Shown: one piece after another, positions 37,222-47,400 of the stretch | How the letters are laid out: each line of letters begins with the position of its first letter | How positions within the stretch are numbered: the stretch's first letter is position 1 | Assembly: GCF_018860965.1 (NCBI RefSeq) | Contig: NZ_JAHKQF010000013.1 | Span: 157,721 to 221,720 of the forward strand | DNA length: 64,000 bases | From: Alteromonas sp. C1M14 | Lineage (GTDB): Bacteria; Pseudomonadota; Gammaproteobacteria; Enterobacterales; Alteromonadaceae | Direction: 5' to 3' | Made by a program: the position numbers and the translations under genes | The notes under the pieces: model-generated | Database searches by the model: none | What the model was told of the DNA's origin: nothing | Seen by the model: the letters and a program-made list of their open reading frames with translations, nothing else

Positions 37222-38067
37222 ATGAAAGCCAATGATATTGCAGAAAAGGCCACGGATATATTCGTGTTGCCTGAAGCTGTCACTCGATTGAAAGAATGCA
37301 TGGATGACAGCGCTGCAAGTATTGATGATATTGCTGAAGTGATTGCCTTTGATCCTGGCTTAACCTCACAGATGCTTAAGGTTGCCAATAGCGCACTCTA
37401 TCGCTTTCCCAACAAAATCGAAACCATCAGTAAAGCATTGCAAGTTATCGGAACCCGCTCTGCATACGATCTCGCACTGGCTTATGGCATCACCCACGCT
37501 TTTAATGATATCGATGCCAAAATTATCGATTTAGATAAATTTTGGGAACAAAGCGTAAGTTGCGCATTATTAGCAAAATATTTTGCTGAGACTCGGCGTA
37601 TCCGTGAACCCGAACGTTTGTTCGTAAGTGGTTTACTTCACAATGTTGGTGAATTGGTGATGGTATCCCAAATGCCCCACGAAGCTAAACGTTGTCTGGC
37701 ATTTAATGCCAGAGTGAGTCCAGCGGAATTGCAACAAGCCATTCTCGGTTTTACCTACGCAGAATTATCCGCTGCTTTAGTACGAAAATGGAAGATTCCG
37801 GAAGCAATTATCCGTCCCGTGTCGCTGATCCACGATGTGGACAACGGTATTGAAGATGAGGACGTCCAAATTCTGCAACTTAGTTATGTGTTGGCCTTGG
37901 ACAATGTAAACCCAGAAGTTTACCCCAGTTATAATAATCTTATTCCTGAACTGCACGAACGTTTAACGTTGAAGCGAGAAGATTTAGAAGATGCATTGGA
38001 TATCACAAATCTACAGTGTATCAGCGTGATGTCGTTGTTTAACCCCAATTCATTTATCTTGTACTAA
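37222..38067 (+). CDS. HDOD domain signalling protein
   Basis: A 281-aa HDOD protein, a degenerate relative of HD-domain phosphohydrolases. Landmarks are DDIAEVIAFDPGLTSQMLKVANSALYRFP at about residue 31 (given here only as position), IETISKALQVIGTRSAYDLAL, and FVSGLLHNVGEL. HDOD proteins regulate signalling, motility or stress without confirmed enzyme activity. GGGG precedes the ATG at 37222; an ATG at 37201 in the same frame lacks a ribosome site. Single-gene unit, convergent with the thioesterase gene. Confidence 0.9.
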   Translation: MKANDIAEKATDIFVLPEAVTRLKECMDDSAASIDDIAEVIAFDPGLTSQMLKVANSALYRFPNKIETISKALQVIGTRSAYDLALAYGITHAFNDIDAKIIDLDKFWEQSVSCALLAKYFAETRRIREPERLFVSGLLHNVGELVMVSQMPHEAKRCLAFNARVSPAELQQAILGFTYAELSAALVRKWKIPEAIIRPVSLIHDVDNGIEDEDVQILQLSYVLALDNVNPEVYPSYNNLIPELHERLTLKREDLEDALDITNLQCISVMSLFNPNSFILY

Positions 38068-38093
38068 CGAAGTAGGCTTCTATCCGAGGGCGG

Positions 38094-38909
38094 TTAGTCA
38101 AACACCGCCACTGTTTGTCTGCTAAGTGCAATCACATCATTGTATTGATTCCAAATGGTAGCTTCGGTGTGGCTGTAGCCATTACCTGCTTGTCGGGTTT
38201 CTGCCTTATAGGCAAACCACGCATTTGAGGGGACTTCCTGATGGGGATGCAAAAATTCCAGATTCCAACTGACTGTACTTGCTGGCGCGGGCCAGCGAAG
38301 CTGCTGTAAAATTGTGGGTGGCCAGGCATCGATCATGGAAATCAAATGAGCATCGCTGATGTATTGCGGTGGCTTTTTGTAACGTATAAAACCATGATAA
38401 GCACTGTCTTTGTGGCCAAGAAAAGGCATCCCGCCTTTTTCAATTGCAAGTTCAAAATGTTGAAAGAATTTGGGGGTAACCTTAGGTATTAAGGGAATGA
38501 ATTTTGCCTTTTTCGGCTCATCCATGCCGTGCATATCAGTGCTCGCGATGTGAATTTTTGATTTTCTTCCTTGACCAAAACAGGCTTGAACAAACACGCA
38601 TACACGGTGGTTTTGCACAATTTGTGCGGTGAAGTGAGATACATTTTTGCCGCTTCTTAAACAGTTAACCTCAACGGTAAAGGGGAAATCCACCTGTAGT
38701 GGGCCCACAAAGTTGGTAGTATATGCCCGTAATACTCGCTCGTCGGTCACTTGGCTGACTATCGCTTGATATATCATGCCCGCAGAAATGCCACCAAACG
38801 CAGTACGACCTTGTGACCACGATTTTGGTATCAGACGAGGTTCGCTTCGCCATTGTTGCGGGCCTATTTCCTTCATATCAGGTGGGGTAAGCAATTCGTC
38901 TATATGCAT
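38094..38909 (-). CDS. TesB-like acyl-CoA thioesterase
   Basis: This 271-aa double-hotdog protein fits the TesB-like / thioesterase-superfamily group. The N-terminal hotdog has WSQGRTAFGGISAGMIYQAI with the family Gly-Gly-rich helix, and FPFTVEVNCLRSGKNVSHFTAQIVQ; the C-terminal hotdog ends YSHTEATIWNQYNDVIALSRQTVAVFD. It would hydrolyse acyl-CoA esters, chain length unknown. It is divergent from the alpha/beta hydrolase gene with 106 nt between, room for two promoters, and no operon partner. Confidence 0.85.
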   Translation of the reverse strand: MHIDELLTPPDMKEIGPQQWRSEPRLIPKSWSQGRTAFGGISAGMIYQAIVSQVTDERVLRAYTTNFVGPLQVDFPFTVEVNCLRSGKNVSHFTAQIVQNHRVCVFVQACFGQGRKSKIHIASTDMHGMDEPKKAKFIPLIPKVTPKFFQHFELAIEKGGMPFLGHKDSAYHGFIRYKKPPQYISDAHLISMIDAWPPTILQQLRWPAPASTVSWNLEFLHPHQEVPSNAWFAYKAETRQAGNGYSHTEATIWNQYNDVIALSRQTVAVFD

Positions 38910-39015
38910 AACACTTCTGGTCGGATGAGTTTTGTATTATGCTAACAGAGAAATGGCTCACCACCAATTTCTATCGAAAATTATATCCACCGGCCTTCAT
39001 TAAAAGGATGAATGT

Positions 39016-39813
39016 GTGACCACAGTACACTTTGCCCACGCCAATGGTTTTCCTGCGGGGAGTTATCAAACTTTATTCACAGCGCTCCCCTCTGACTGGA
39101 CAATACTGGCTAAGCCTCAGTTCGGGCATAATCAGGCATTTCCAGTCTCTAATAACTGGACACATCAAGGTGATGAGTTGCTCGCGTATGTCACTGAGAA
39201 AGTGGGTGATACCCCGGTGTATTTAGTGGGGCACTCTTTTGGTGCCGTACTTTCTTATATTAGTGCCTGTGGGGATCCCGAGCGCGTCAAAGGGGTGATC
39301 ATGCTTGATCCTCCTTTAATTTATGGGCCAACTCGTTTCTTACTTCAAGGCGCTAAAATACTGGGGCTCATGGACAAGATAACACCGGCTAAACTGGCTA
39401 AATTGCGGCGCACACATTGGTGCGATGACGATGATATCGTAGGATACTTTGCCTCAAAGAAACTTTTTAAAGAGATGGATAAACGCTGTATAAAGGATTA
39501 CGTGGCCAGTGGCACCGCCGTGAAGGGAACCCAGCGAAAGTTAACATTTAGTCGGCATGTGGAAGCAGATATCTTTCGCCATTTACCCCATAACCTTCGC
39601 CAATATCGCGGTAAGCTAAGTTGTCCTGGACATATTATCGTGGGGGCTCAGTCGGATGTAACACGGAAAAAAGAAGTCAAGTTGTTCGCCCGTCATAATC
39701 ACCTACAGGTAAGCCAGATTGAAGGCGGACATATGTTCGTGTTGGAACAACCTGAAGCGGTGGCTGCAATGATTACAGCCACAATTAACCGATGGGAAGA
39801 AACTATATACTGA
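39016..39813 (+). CDS. Alpha/beta hydrolase
   Basis: A 265-aa cytosolic alpha/beta hydrolase. The nucleophile is Ser74 in [10 protein letters not shown], the oxyanion motif is HANGFP near residue 8, and the catalytic His is in [11 protein letters not shown] near residue 240. Substrate unknown. GTG start with AAAGGATG ahead. Its last 11 nt overlap the convergent glgC gene. An esterase or lipase role is possible; proteins like this in Alteromonadales are annotated only as alpha/beta hydrolases. Confidence 0.88.
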   Translation: MTTVHFAHANGFPAGSYQTLFTALPSDWTILAKPQFGHNQAFPVSNNWTHQGDELLAYVTEKVGDTPVYLVGHSFGAVLSYISACGDPERVKGVIMLDPPLIYGPTRFLLQGAKILGLMDKITPAKLAKLRRTHWCDDDDIVGYFASKKLFKEMDKRCIKDYVASGTAVKGTQRKLTFSRHVEADIFRHLPHNLRQYRGKLSCPGHIIVGAQSDVTRKKEVKLFARHNHLQVSQIEGGHMFVLEQPEAVAAMITATINRWEETIY

Positions 39814-41074
39814 GACTGCCTACCGGCATACCTAACATTTCGCGGGTAACCAGTACCACCCCTTTGTCAGATACTCTAAAGCCTCTCGCTCGATCCTCAT
39901 CATGATTGAAGCCAATAACCGTGCCTTCGGGAACCACACAGCCACGATCAATCACTACTTTTTTCAGGCGACAGTGACGCATCACCTCTACGTCCGGTAA
40001 GATCACCGCTTCTTCTATATTGCTGTATGAGTGTAGGCGTACATTTGAGAAGCATAAGCTTCGTCGCAGGGTGGAACCAGAAATTATGCAACCACCTGAG
40101 ACGACTGAATTAATGGCTTCGCCTCGGCGACCGTCTTCGTCCCAGACAAACTTTGCGGGTGGCAATTGTTCTTGATAAGTCCATATTGGCCATTTGCGAT
40201 CATAAAGGTTTAGTTGCGGTACCGGCGCCACCATTTCCATATTGGCTTCCCAAAAAGAATCGATGGTGCCTACGTCTCGCCAATAGGCTTCATCACTTTC
40301 GGTATTTTGAAACGGATAAGCGTACACCTTGTGATCTTTAATAATGGACGGAATGATGTCTTTACCAAAATCACGTTGAGAGCCTTGTTTTTCTGAGTCA
40401 CGTCTAAGTTGGTCAAAGAGGAACTCAGTATCGAAAATATAATTGCCCATCGAGGCTAAACAGCGGCTATCGTCCCCGGGCAACGGGGAAGGGGAGGCTG
40501 GTTTTTCTTCAAACCCGTGAATACGCATATTTTCATCCACAGACATTACGCCAAATGCACCTGCAGCTTCTTCAATGGGCACCGACATGCACGAAACGGT
40601 CATATGAGCGCCACTCTCTACGTGTCGAGCAAGCATAGGGCCGTAATCCATGCGGTAGATGTGGTCACCGGATAAAATCATCACGTATTTGGGAAGTTCA
40701 TCACGGATAATATCAATATTTTGAAACACAGCGTCAGCGGTGCCTTCATACCAGCTATCAGAAAAGCGTTGTGATGCTGGCAGTATTTCAACCGATTCAC
40801 CAAGTTCTTTCTTAAAGTGTCCCCAGCCTCTAACGAGGTGGCGAATAAGTGAATGAGATTTATACTGGGTAACAACACCAATACGCCGAATACCCGAATT
40901 TACGCAGTTTGAAAGCGGAAAGTCGATAATACGAAACTTACCGCCGAAATATAATGCTGGTTTTGCACGCCAGGTGGTCAGTTCATGCAGTCTCGATCCT
41001 TTACCTCCAGCGAGTATGAGCGCGTAGGTATTTCGAGTGAGATTACTTATATAGCGTGAACTGTTATCAGCCAT
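39803..41074 (-). CDS. glgC: Glucose-1-phosphate adenylyltransferase
   Basis: A 423-aa ADP-glucose pyrophosphorylase, the first committed step of glycogen synthesis. Sequence landmarks are [16 protein letters not shown] near residue 20, [35 protein letters not shown] and GFEEKPASP, with a left-handed beta-helix at the C-terminus. GGAG lies 9 nt ahead of the ATG at 41074; an ATG 27 codons upstream has none. No glgA, glgB or glgP neighbour appears, so the gene is separate from any glycogen operon in this window. Confidence 0.96.
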   Translation of the reverse strand: MADNSSRYISNLTRNTYALILAGGKGSRLHELTTWRAKPALYFGGKFRIIDFPLSNCVNSGIRRIGVVTQYKSHSLIRHLVRGWGHFKKELGESVEILPASQRFSDSWYEGTADAVFQNIDIIRDELPKYVMILSGDHIYRMDYGPMLARHVESGAHMTVSCMSVPIEEAAGAFGVMSVDENMRIHGFEEKPASPSPLPGDDSRCLASMGNYIFDTEFLFDQLRRDSEKQGSQRDFGKDIIPSIIKDHKVYAYPFQNTESDEAYWRDVGTIDSFWEANMEMVAPVPQLNLYDRKWPIWTYQEQLPPAKFVWDEDGRRGEAINSVVSGGCIISGSTLRRSLCFSNVRLHSYSNIEEAVILPDVEVMRHCRLKKVVIDRGCVVPEGTVIGFNHDEDRARGFRVSDKGVVLVTREMLGMPVGSLSI

Positions 41075-41496
41075 GTTTTTTCTCCATGTGTTCAGCACGT
41101 TCGGCTGTGCCGGTAAGACTAATGCAATGGACATCACAAGCGAAGTCATGTTCACAAGTGATTAACTCCATATTACACAAGATTTTATTTTTAACCAGAT
41201 TAGACTATGACTATTTATGGCACAGATTTTTCTTTAAACCAAGATGAATACAACAATGGCGTTTTCCTTCGTTCCGCAGAGGTTTATTAGAAAGATTTTT
41301 AACTACGCCCGTTGTCTAAAGGGTTTTTGTGAAATATAGGTTGAGCATGTGATCATTAAATTCATTAATTTGGTGCAACAGAATCGGTGTCAATGATGTT
41401 TAATTCGACGCTGATTTGGGATGTTCGCGTCAGTTATGGCTGAAATTGTAAAATAAATGTTATATATTTGATGTGCGCAGATTATAGGGGAAAGGC
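41075..41496. other. Intergenic region, glgC to SRPBCC gene
   Basis: About 420 nt between divergent genes. It is AT-rich with several T-runs and must hold the two promoters. I see no coding sequence, RNA gene or clear repeat here. Confidence 0.5.
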
Positions 41497-42030
41497 ATGA
41501 AATGGTTAAAAAAGAGCATTATTTACTTTTTCGGGGCAATAGTGCTGTTGTTGTTGGTGGGGTTTATTTTGCCATCACACTATCAGGTGGAAAGAAAAAT
41601 TTTAATAGAAGCACCAGCGGAAAACATTTATCCCAATGTGGTTGATTTACGGGCATGGTCGAAGTGGGGAGTGTGGTACATGCGTGATCCCAACATGGAA
41701 GTAGAATTTAGCGGCCCCGATAGAGCTATTGGTATGCTTTCTGTGTGGAAAAGCGACACCCAAGGAAGCGGTGAGATGCGGATCTCAGCGTTAAAACACA
41801 ACCGTATGGTCTCCTATGATCTATATTTTCCAGAGTATGAAATGTCGTCTACTGGCACCTTTACCCTTGAGCCTGTAAAAGGCGGAACCTTAGTCACTTG
41901 GCAAGACAGTGGCGAAATGGGAACTAACCCCGTCAATCGTTATATCGGCCTCATGATGGACAGTATGATAGGACCCGATTTTGAACTCGGGTTAGAGAAT
42001 CTAAAGACGGTAGTGGAAAATCAAACTTAG
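41497..42030 (+). CDS. SRPBCC family protein with N-terminal membrane anchor
   Basis: A 177-aa protein. Residues 6-26 (SIIYFFGAIVLLLLVGFILP) are one membrane segment, followed by a START/SRPBCC-type domain: ERKILIEAPAENIYPNVVDLRAWSKWG, then GTFTLEPVKGGTLVTWQDSGEMG. Such domains bind a hydrophobic ligand in a helix-grip fold; the ligand is unknown. GGGGAAAGGC precedes the ATG. It is followed by a terminator, so it forms a monocistronic unit. Orientation of the anchor (periplasmic or cytoplasmic domain) is not certain. Confidence 0.82.
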   Translation: MKWLKKSIIYFFGAIVLLLLVGFILPSHYQVERKILIEAPAENIYPNVVDLRAWSKWGVWYMRDPNMEVEFSGPDRAIGMLSVWKSDTQGSGEMRISALKHNRMVSYDLYFPEYEMSSTGTFTLEPVKGGTLVTWQDSGEMGTNPVNRYIGLMMDSMIGPDFELGLENLKTVVENQT

Positions 42031-42105
42031 GCCATACTCTGCACACCAGAAAGTACGAAGCGGAGCGGTAGGTTAGAACGGTGAAATAAGTGGTATGACC
42101 TCGTA

Positions 42106-42137
42106 GGGGCCGCGACGATGGTCGTGGTGAGTTTTTT
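42106..42137 (+). terminator. Rho-independent terminator after the SRPBCC gene
   Basis: CCGCGAC (42110-42116) pairs with GTCGTGG (42121-42127) through a GATG loop, with one wobble pair, followed four bases later by six T residues. Confidence 0.75.
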
Positions 42138-42186
42138 GCAGTAGGTCGACTTTGACATGTTAACTTACCGAAATGTCGTTTTAAAT

Positions 42187-42594
42187 TTAGGGCTTAGAAT
42201 TTACCTGTAATTGGGCAAGCTCTTCTCTACAGCGGCTTTCCACCTCATCTAATTCATTCATGAGCATCTGAATATCTTCAAGTTGTTGATGTAAATGCGC
42301 CCGTTTTTGCGCTGTCATGGTTAGCATGGCTTCCAATTGCATGGCTGAGTCGGGGTTTGAGTCATACAATTCAAATAAATTTTTGATTTCAGCAAGAGAG
42401 AAGCCCAACCTCTTACCACGTAGAATTAGCTTTAACCTGACGTGGTCTTTGTTATTGTAAATGCGGTTTTGGCCTGTTCTACGAGGGCTCAGCAATGATT
42501 GTTCTTCATAAAATCGTATTGAGCGTGGGGTGATATCGAATTCACGGGCCAGTTCCCCAATAGTGTACGTTTGTTCTTCTTGTTGATGTGACAT
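42187..42594 (-). CDS. MerR family regulator, LiuR-like
   Basis: A 135-aa MerR regulator: helix-turn-helix YTIGELAREFDITPRSIRFYEE, wing LLSPRRTGQNRIYNNKDHVRL, then the dimer helix (LEAMLTMTAQKRAHLHQQLED). No metal-binding cysteines follow, so it is not a metal sensor. It resembles LiuR, the regulator of branched-chain amino-acid breakdown. It is divergent from a thiolase gene, with a perfect palindrome between that resembles the LiuR operator. ATG at 42594 chosen because the frame upstream has no ribosome site. Confidence 0.88.
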   Translation of the reverse strand: MSHQQEEQTYTIGELAREFDITPRSIRFYEEQSLLSPRRTGQNRIYNNKDHVRLKLILRGKRLGFSLAEIKNLFELYDSNPDSAMQLEAMLTMTAQKRAHLHQQLEDIQMLMNELDEVESRCREELAQLQVNSKP

Positions 42595-42693
42595 TGTCGA
42601 TGTACCTTCAATATATTTTGATAACAAGCCGTATGCGACTTGTTAAATAACTGTTTGCGTTCCAGACTTAAACATGTGACCTTCAGCAGCATG

Positions 42694-42725
42694 CTTACGT
42701 TAACGTAAGAGCAATTTAACGTTAA
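42694..42725. promoter_or_regulatory. Tandem LiuR-like operator palindromes
   Basis: CTTACGTTAACGTAAG (42694-42709) is a perfect 16-bp palindrome; TTAACGTTAA (42716-42725) is a second perfect palindrome on the same helical side spacing of about two turns. The TTACGT-nn-ACGTAA pattern is like the published LiuR motif as I remember it. It lies in the divergent region between the MerR gene and the thiolase gene and could control both. Confidence 0.65.
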
Positions 42726-42860
42726 GGTAAGGCAAGAGCGACACATCGTCAATCATGATAATAATTCTATTTGTATTTTCGTAATGCGCAGGGGCATAGC
42801 CCCAGTTAGTGGTAAGCATGATTCGGACTTAATTTTCAAAAGGTAATGAGGCAATAAACT

Positions 42861-44036
42861 ATGAGCAATGAAGCAGTAGTAATTGTAGCGGCAAAACGTA
42901 CGCCAATGGGTGGCTTTAACGGAAGTCTTTCTCCAGTTCAGGCTACCGAATTAGGTGCACAAGCCATTAAAGCGACCTGTGCAGATTTGGATGTACAGGA
43001 AATTGACGAAGTGATAATGGGCTGCGTCTTACCAGCAGGGTTAGGTCAAGCACCGGCACGACAAGCAACCCTTAAAGCGGGTTTGCCTTTGTCTGCGGGC
43101 GCCATCACCTTAAACAAAGTTTGCGGCTCTGGACTAAAAGCTGTGATGTTAGCTAACGATTTAATCAAAGCCGGAAGTGCGCAGGTGGTGTTGGCAGGTG
43201 GTATGGAAAGTATGAGTAACGCGCCGTACTTGCTGCCCAAAGCCCGTTCTGGCTATCGTATGGGGCATGGACAAGTACTTGATCATATGATGCTTGATGG
43301 TTTAGAAAATGCCTATGATGGCAAAGCCATGGGCTGTTTTGCTCAGGATACCGCCGATAGCGAAGGGTTAACCCGAGAACAGATGGATGAGTTTGCACTG
43401 TCTTCTTTGTCCCGAGCCAATGATGCCATTAATAGTGGTGCTTTTGTCAGCGAAATTACCCCAGTAACAATCAGTACTCGCAAAGGCGACGTGGTTGTGG
43501 ATACCGATGAAGGGCCAGGCGCTGCACGCCCAGACAAGATCCCGTCGTTACGCCCGGCATTTAAGAAGGACGGTACTGTTACCGCAGCAAATTCTAGCTC
43601 TATATCTGATGGCGCCGCTGCGCTACTGGTCATGTCAGAGTCGAAGGCAAAAGCCTTAGGCTTTTCCCCATTGGCTAAAATTGTGGCTCATGCGACTCAT
43701 TCAATCGAGCCCGAGAACTTTACACTTGCCCCCGTGGGAGCAATGGAAAAAGTTTTGGAAAATGCCGGGTGGAGTAGTCATGAAGTCGACTTATGGGAAA
43801 TCAATGAAGCCTTTGCCATGGTGACCATGCTTGCGGTTAAAAAGCTCGAACTGGAAAGTAGCAAAGTGAATATTCATGGCGGCGCCTGTGCTTTAGGGCA
43901 TCCCATTGGTGCTTCAGGCGCGCGAATATTGGTTACCTTGTTGCATGCTTTAAAAGAGAAGGGCGGTAAAAAAGGGGTGGCATCGCTTTGCATCGGTGGC
44001 GGCGAAGGTGTTGCGCTAGCGGTAGAAATGTTTTAA
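42861..44036 (+). CDS. Acetyl-CoA C-acetyltransferase (thiolase)
   Basis: A 391-aa biosynthetic-type thiolase. The acyl-accepting nucleophile is Cys88 in LNKVCGSGLKAV; the second motif NIHGGACALGHPIGASGAR and the C-terminal CIGGGEGVALAVE carry the other catalytic His and Cys. It condenses two acetyl-CoA to acetoacetyl-CoA or runs in reverse. With the LiuR-like regulator it probably ends ketogenic amino-acid or fatty-acid breakdown. Length and motifs fit AtoB/PhaA; no acyl-CoA dehydrogenase or other liu gene is next to it. A strong terminator follows. Confidence 0.95.
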   Translation: MSNEAVVIVAAKRTPMGGFNGSLSPVQATELGAQAIKATCADLDVQEIDEVIMGCVLPAGLGQAPARQATLKAGLPLSAGAITLNKVCGSGLKAVMLANDLIKAGSAQVVLAGGMESMSNAPYLLPKARSGYRMGHGQVLDHMMLDGLENAYDGKAMGCFAQDTADSEGLTREQMDEFALSSLSRANDAINSGAFVSEITPVTISTRKGDVVVDTDEGPGAARPDKIPSLRPAFKKDGTVTAANSSSISDGAAALLVMSESKAKALGFSPLAKIVAHATHSIEPENFTLAPVGAMEKVLENAGWSSHEVDLWEINEAFAMVTMLAVKKLELESSKVNIHGGACALGHPIGASGARILVTLLHALKEKGGKKGVASLCIGGGEGVALAVEMF

Positions 44037-44056
44037 CCGATTGAGTTATTCCTAAC

Positions 44057-44086
44057 AAAAAAGCAGTGGTTAACCACTGCTTTTTT
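44057..44086. terminator. Rho-independent terminator after the thiolase gene
   Basis: AAAAAAGCAGTGGTT is followed directly by its exact reverse complement, so this is a perfect 30-bp palindrome with a T-run on either strand. Confidence 0.95.
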
Positions 44087-44466
44087 GTGCCTGAATATTG
44101 ATGTTACTAGCTAACATGATCATCCCACCGAGTCTGTCAATTTCCTATAAAATGTTTAAAAAACAAACTCTTTAGTGTCAGGTAACTTTACAGAACAATT
44201 TAATCACACATAGTTTATTTAAAATAATACATAAAAAACAACTAGATAGATTTTTGGTGTGAATTTTGTATGAGATTTTCCTTGCTATCGCGCAAGGAAG
44301 ATATAAAAAAAGTTCGATAGCGCAATAATAATAAATTTGCAATAAATCCAGAAAGCGGGTCTTTGTCTTGTTATGCAAGAAAAAGGTAATTCCCGATGTG
44401 GCGAAAGCAAATGCTTGCGTACTGAAGGAAGCCGCAAAACAAAAAAAGTGTCAATGGGAGACGCAA
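44087..44466 (+). promoter_or_regulatory. AT-rich leader of the S8 protease gene with alternative stems
   Basis: This 380-nt interval has no gene. TTCCTTG (44278-44284) can pair with CAAGGAA (44293-44299), and GCTATCG (44284-44290) can pair with CGATAGC (44315-44321). The two stems share G44284 and the second encloses half of the first, so they are mutually exclusive. Whether the transcript includes both is unknown, and I cannot place the promoter. Confidence 0.35.
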
Positions 44467-47400
44467 ATGACATTTAAGAAAAAACTATTGGGAACCATGG
44501 TCTCAATGGCGTTATCAGCCAGTTTATCTACGGCGGTAAATGCCCAGCAGGTCTTTCCCGAGAATTTAGGTAAGTTTTCAACGACAGCCACCAATGTTAA
44601 TGTCAAAAAGAATTCCGGTCTGTATATTGTTCAGTTAAAAGATGCACCTGGGATTACATACGCAGAGGAAATTGGAGAATTAATTCCTAGTAAGCAAATG
44701 GTTACCGCTCACGGCAATCAATATGCTGCTGATACCCGTCAAGTTAGCCAATATGTTAGCGAACTCAAACGCAAACAGGTCAGCACCGCTGCTGCTATTG
44801 GCGATATCCAAATTATTCATAATTATGTTCACAGCTTCAATGGTTTTTCGGCCAAGCTAACAGAAGAACAGGCTGAGTCACTGCGCGCCAACCCTGATGT
44901 GGTTAGTGTATGGCAAGACGAGCTCGTTAAAGTGGATACCGCAAATACACCAGAATTTCTTGGCCTTACTGGTCCAGATGGTCAACATACTTTAGGTATT
45001 AAAGGTGATGATGTCATCGTGGGTGTGCTGGATACCGGGATTACACCGGAAAATCCAAGTTTTGCGGATGATGGCACCTATTCAGATCCATCCAGCATAG
45101 GTTGGGAAGGGTCATGTGACGCCGGTGAAGAAGCCGAAGAAGGCACATTCAGTTGTAACAACAAACTGATTGGTGCTCGCTATTTCAAAGACTCTTTTGA
45201 ATCTGTGTACGAAATTCAGACTAGCTTAGGTGAATTTCTTTCTCCTCGTGATGCGGATGGCCATGGTAGCCATACTGCAAGTACGGCGGCTGGTAACGAA
45301 GGCGTTCCTGCTGTTAAAAACGGTACCGTGATTGGTAACCTTAGCGGTATTGCCCCTCGTGCCCGAATCGCGATGTACAAAGTTTGCTGGAATTCAAGTT
45401 ACGTAAGCCCATCAGGCGCGGATGAAGCTGGCTGTTTCTACAGTGATAGTATGGCCGCCATCGAGCAAGCCATTGTTGACGGTGTAGACGTACTTAACTA
45501 TTCCATCGGCGGTAGCTTAACGGATCTTACCGTTCCTTCTACAGCGGCAATGTTACGCGCTGCGCAAGCGGGTATTTTTGTTTCTGTATCCGCGGGTAAC
45601 GATGGCCCCACTGCATCTACCGTTGGGACGCCTGCTCCTTGGGTAACCTCGGTTGGTGCATCGACCTATGATGGTACAAGTTTTGTTAACGGACTAGAAG
45701 TCACCCAAGCCGGTGCTACAGAGACCTACGGATTTACCGAAGGTAGCATCACACTGCCTCTTAGCGAATCCGGTGCGGTAAGTGGATCCTTAGTTGTTGC
45801 TGAGCCACTAGAAGCCTGTTATGTCAGTGGGGCGTCAGCGCCGTTAGATAACGCTGCAGAAATTGCAGGAAATGTTGCGCTGATTCAACGTGGTACTTGT
45901 GCCTTTACCGAAAAAGTAACCCGTGCTGTAGACTCTGGCGCCACTGCGGTAGTTGTTTATGACAATGGTGGTGGTGTCACCATCATGGGCGGCGACTACG
46001 TGGGTGTTATTCCAGGTGGTATGGTCTCTGAATCTGTTGGTACAACATTGAATGCCGCCGCTTCAAGTGGTGACACTGTTACCGTGAATATGAGTGGTTC
46101 TATTTTTGTTGAGCAAACAGAAGTGGGCGATATCATGGCTGACTTCTCTAGCCGCGGACCAAATGCGTCTACCCTTGACGTTATCAAACCTGATATCACC
46201 GCACCGGGTGTAAACATACTTGCAGCTACCTCTGATACTCCAATGTTTGGTGAACAGGGAAGCCAAGTTGCTTACCTAAGTGGTACTTCTATGTCTTCCC
46301 CACATATTGCGGGTATGGCAGCTTTACTTATCGATCAACATCCAGATTGGTCACCTGCGCAGGTTAAATCTGCGTTAATGACAACGGCGTATCAAAGCGT
46401 AACGAAAGAAGACGGTGTTACACCGGCTGACCCGTTTGATTTTGGTGCAGGTCATGCTGCTCCGGTATCTGCCATGGAACCTGGCCTGACCTTTGACGCT
46501 GACTTCTATGATTACATGGGCTTTATGTGTGGTCTTGATGAAGATACTTTTGTTGAAACTGAATCAGGGTTTACCTGTGCACAGTTTGAAGAAGCCAATT
46601 ATCCCATTGATGCAAGTCAGCTTAACTATCCTTCCATTGCTATTGGCGAGTTAAGTGGCGAAGAAACCGTGGTTCGTTATGTTACTGATGTAACGGGTGC
46701 GGGTGGTACTTACAGCATTACTGTTGAAGGACTGGATAACTTATCTGTTTCTGTTCAAGGCTATGATAGCGAATTTACCCCTGTAGCCGATAACATGTTA
46801 GAAGTGGCGCCAAGTGGTGTGTCTGCGTTTGCGGTAACCTTCGATAAAACAGATTCTTCAGTGGTCGATAGCTGGGAATTTGGTGCCATCGTACTTACCG
46901 GAGATGACGGAACAGTGGTTCGCAGCCCTGTGGCGGTTAAGCCAGCTTCTGATGTGAAAATCGACTTAGCTGAAGCAGTTTCTATTGGCATCAATAGCAG
47001 TGGTCGTGGCTTCTTTACTGTAGGCATGAACTACACTGGTTTTGTTAGCCTAGATTACACAGGTTTAGTGGCACCAGGTATTGTGGATGATGTGGTATCA
47101 GAAGATGCTGATGGCACCTTTACTTTCTTGGAAGATGGTCTATCTGTCACTTACTTTACTGTGCCAGAGGGAAGTTCCCTTGCCCGTTTCAGTTTATATG
47201 ATGAGTTAGTGGAGCAAGAAGGAACGGATCTTGATTTGTTCGTATACCGCTGTATTGATTTCTCATGTACATCTGTGGGCTCTTCAGCTGCGGCTGGCTC
47301 TAACGAAGATGTAACCCTGATTAATCCTGAACCGGCTGCGGATATCGATAACGGTGATTTATATATCGTATTTGTCCAAGGTTGGAGTCTAAACGGTGTG

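Noticed and set aside
41056..41247. 63-codon frame upstream of glgC
   Set aside because: Starts inside glgC on the other strand; Cys/Phe-rich random translation in an AT-rich gap.
44380..44466. Possible c-di-GMP-I (GEMM) riboswitch before the S8 protease
   Set aside because: A few GACGCAAA-like bases are present but the GEMM core, tetraloop and receptor do not line up.
44368..44466. N-terminal 33-codon extension of the S8 protease
   Set aside because: It would bury the signal peptide and lacks a ribosome site; the ATG at 44467 has GGGAG ahead.
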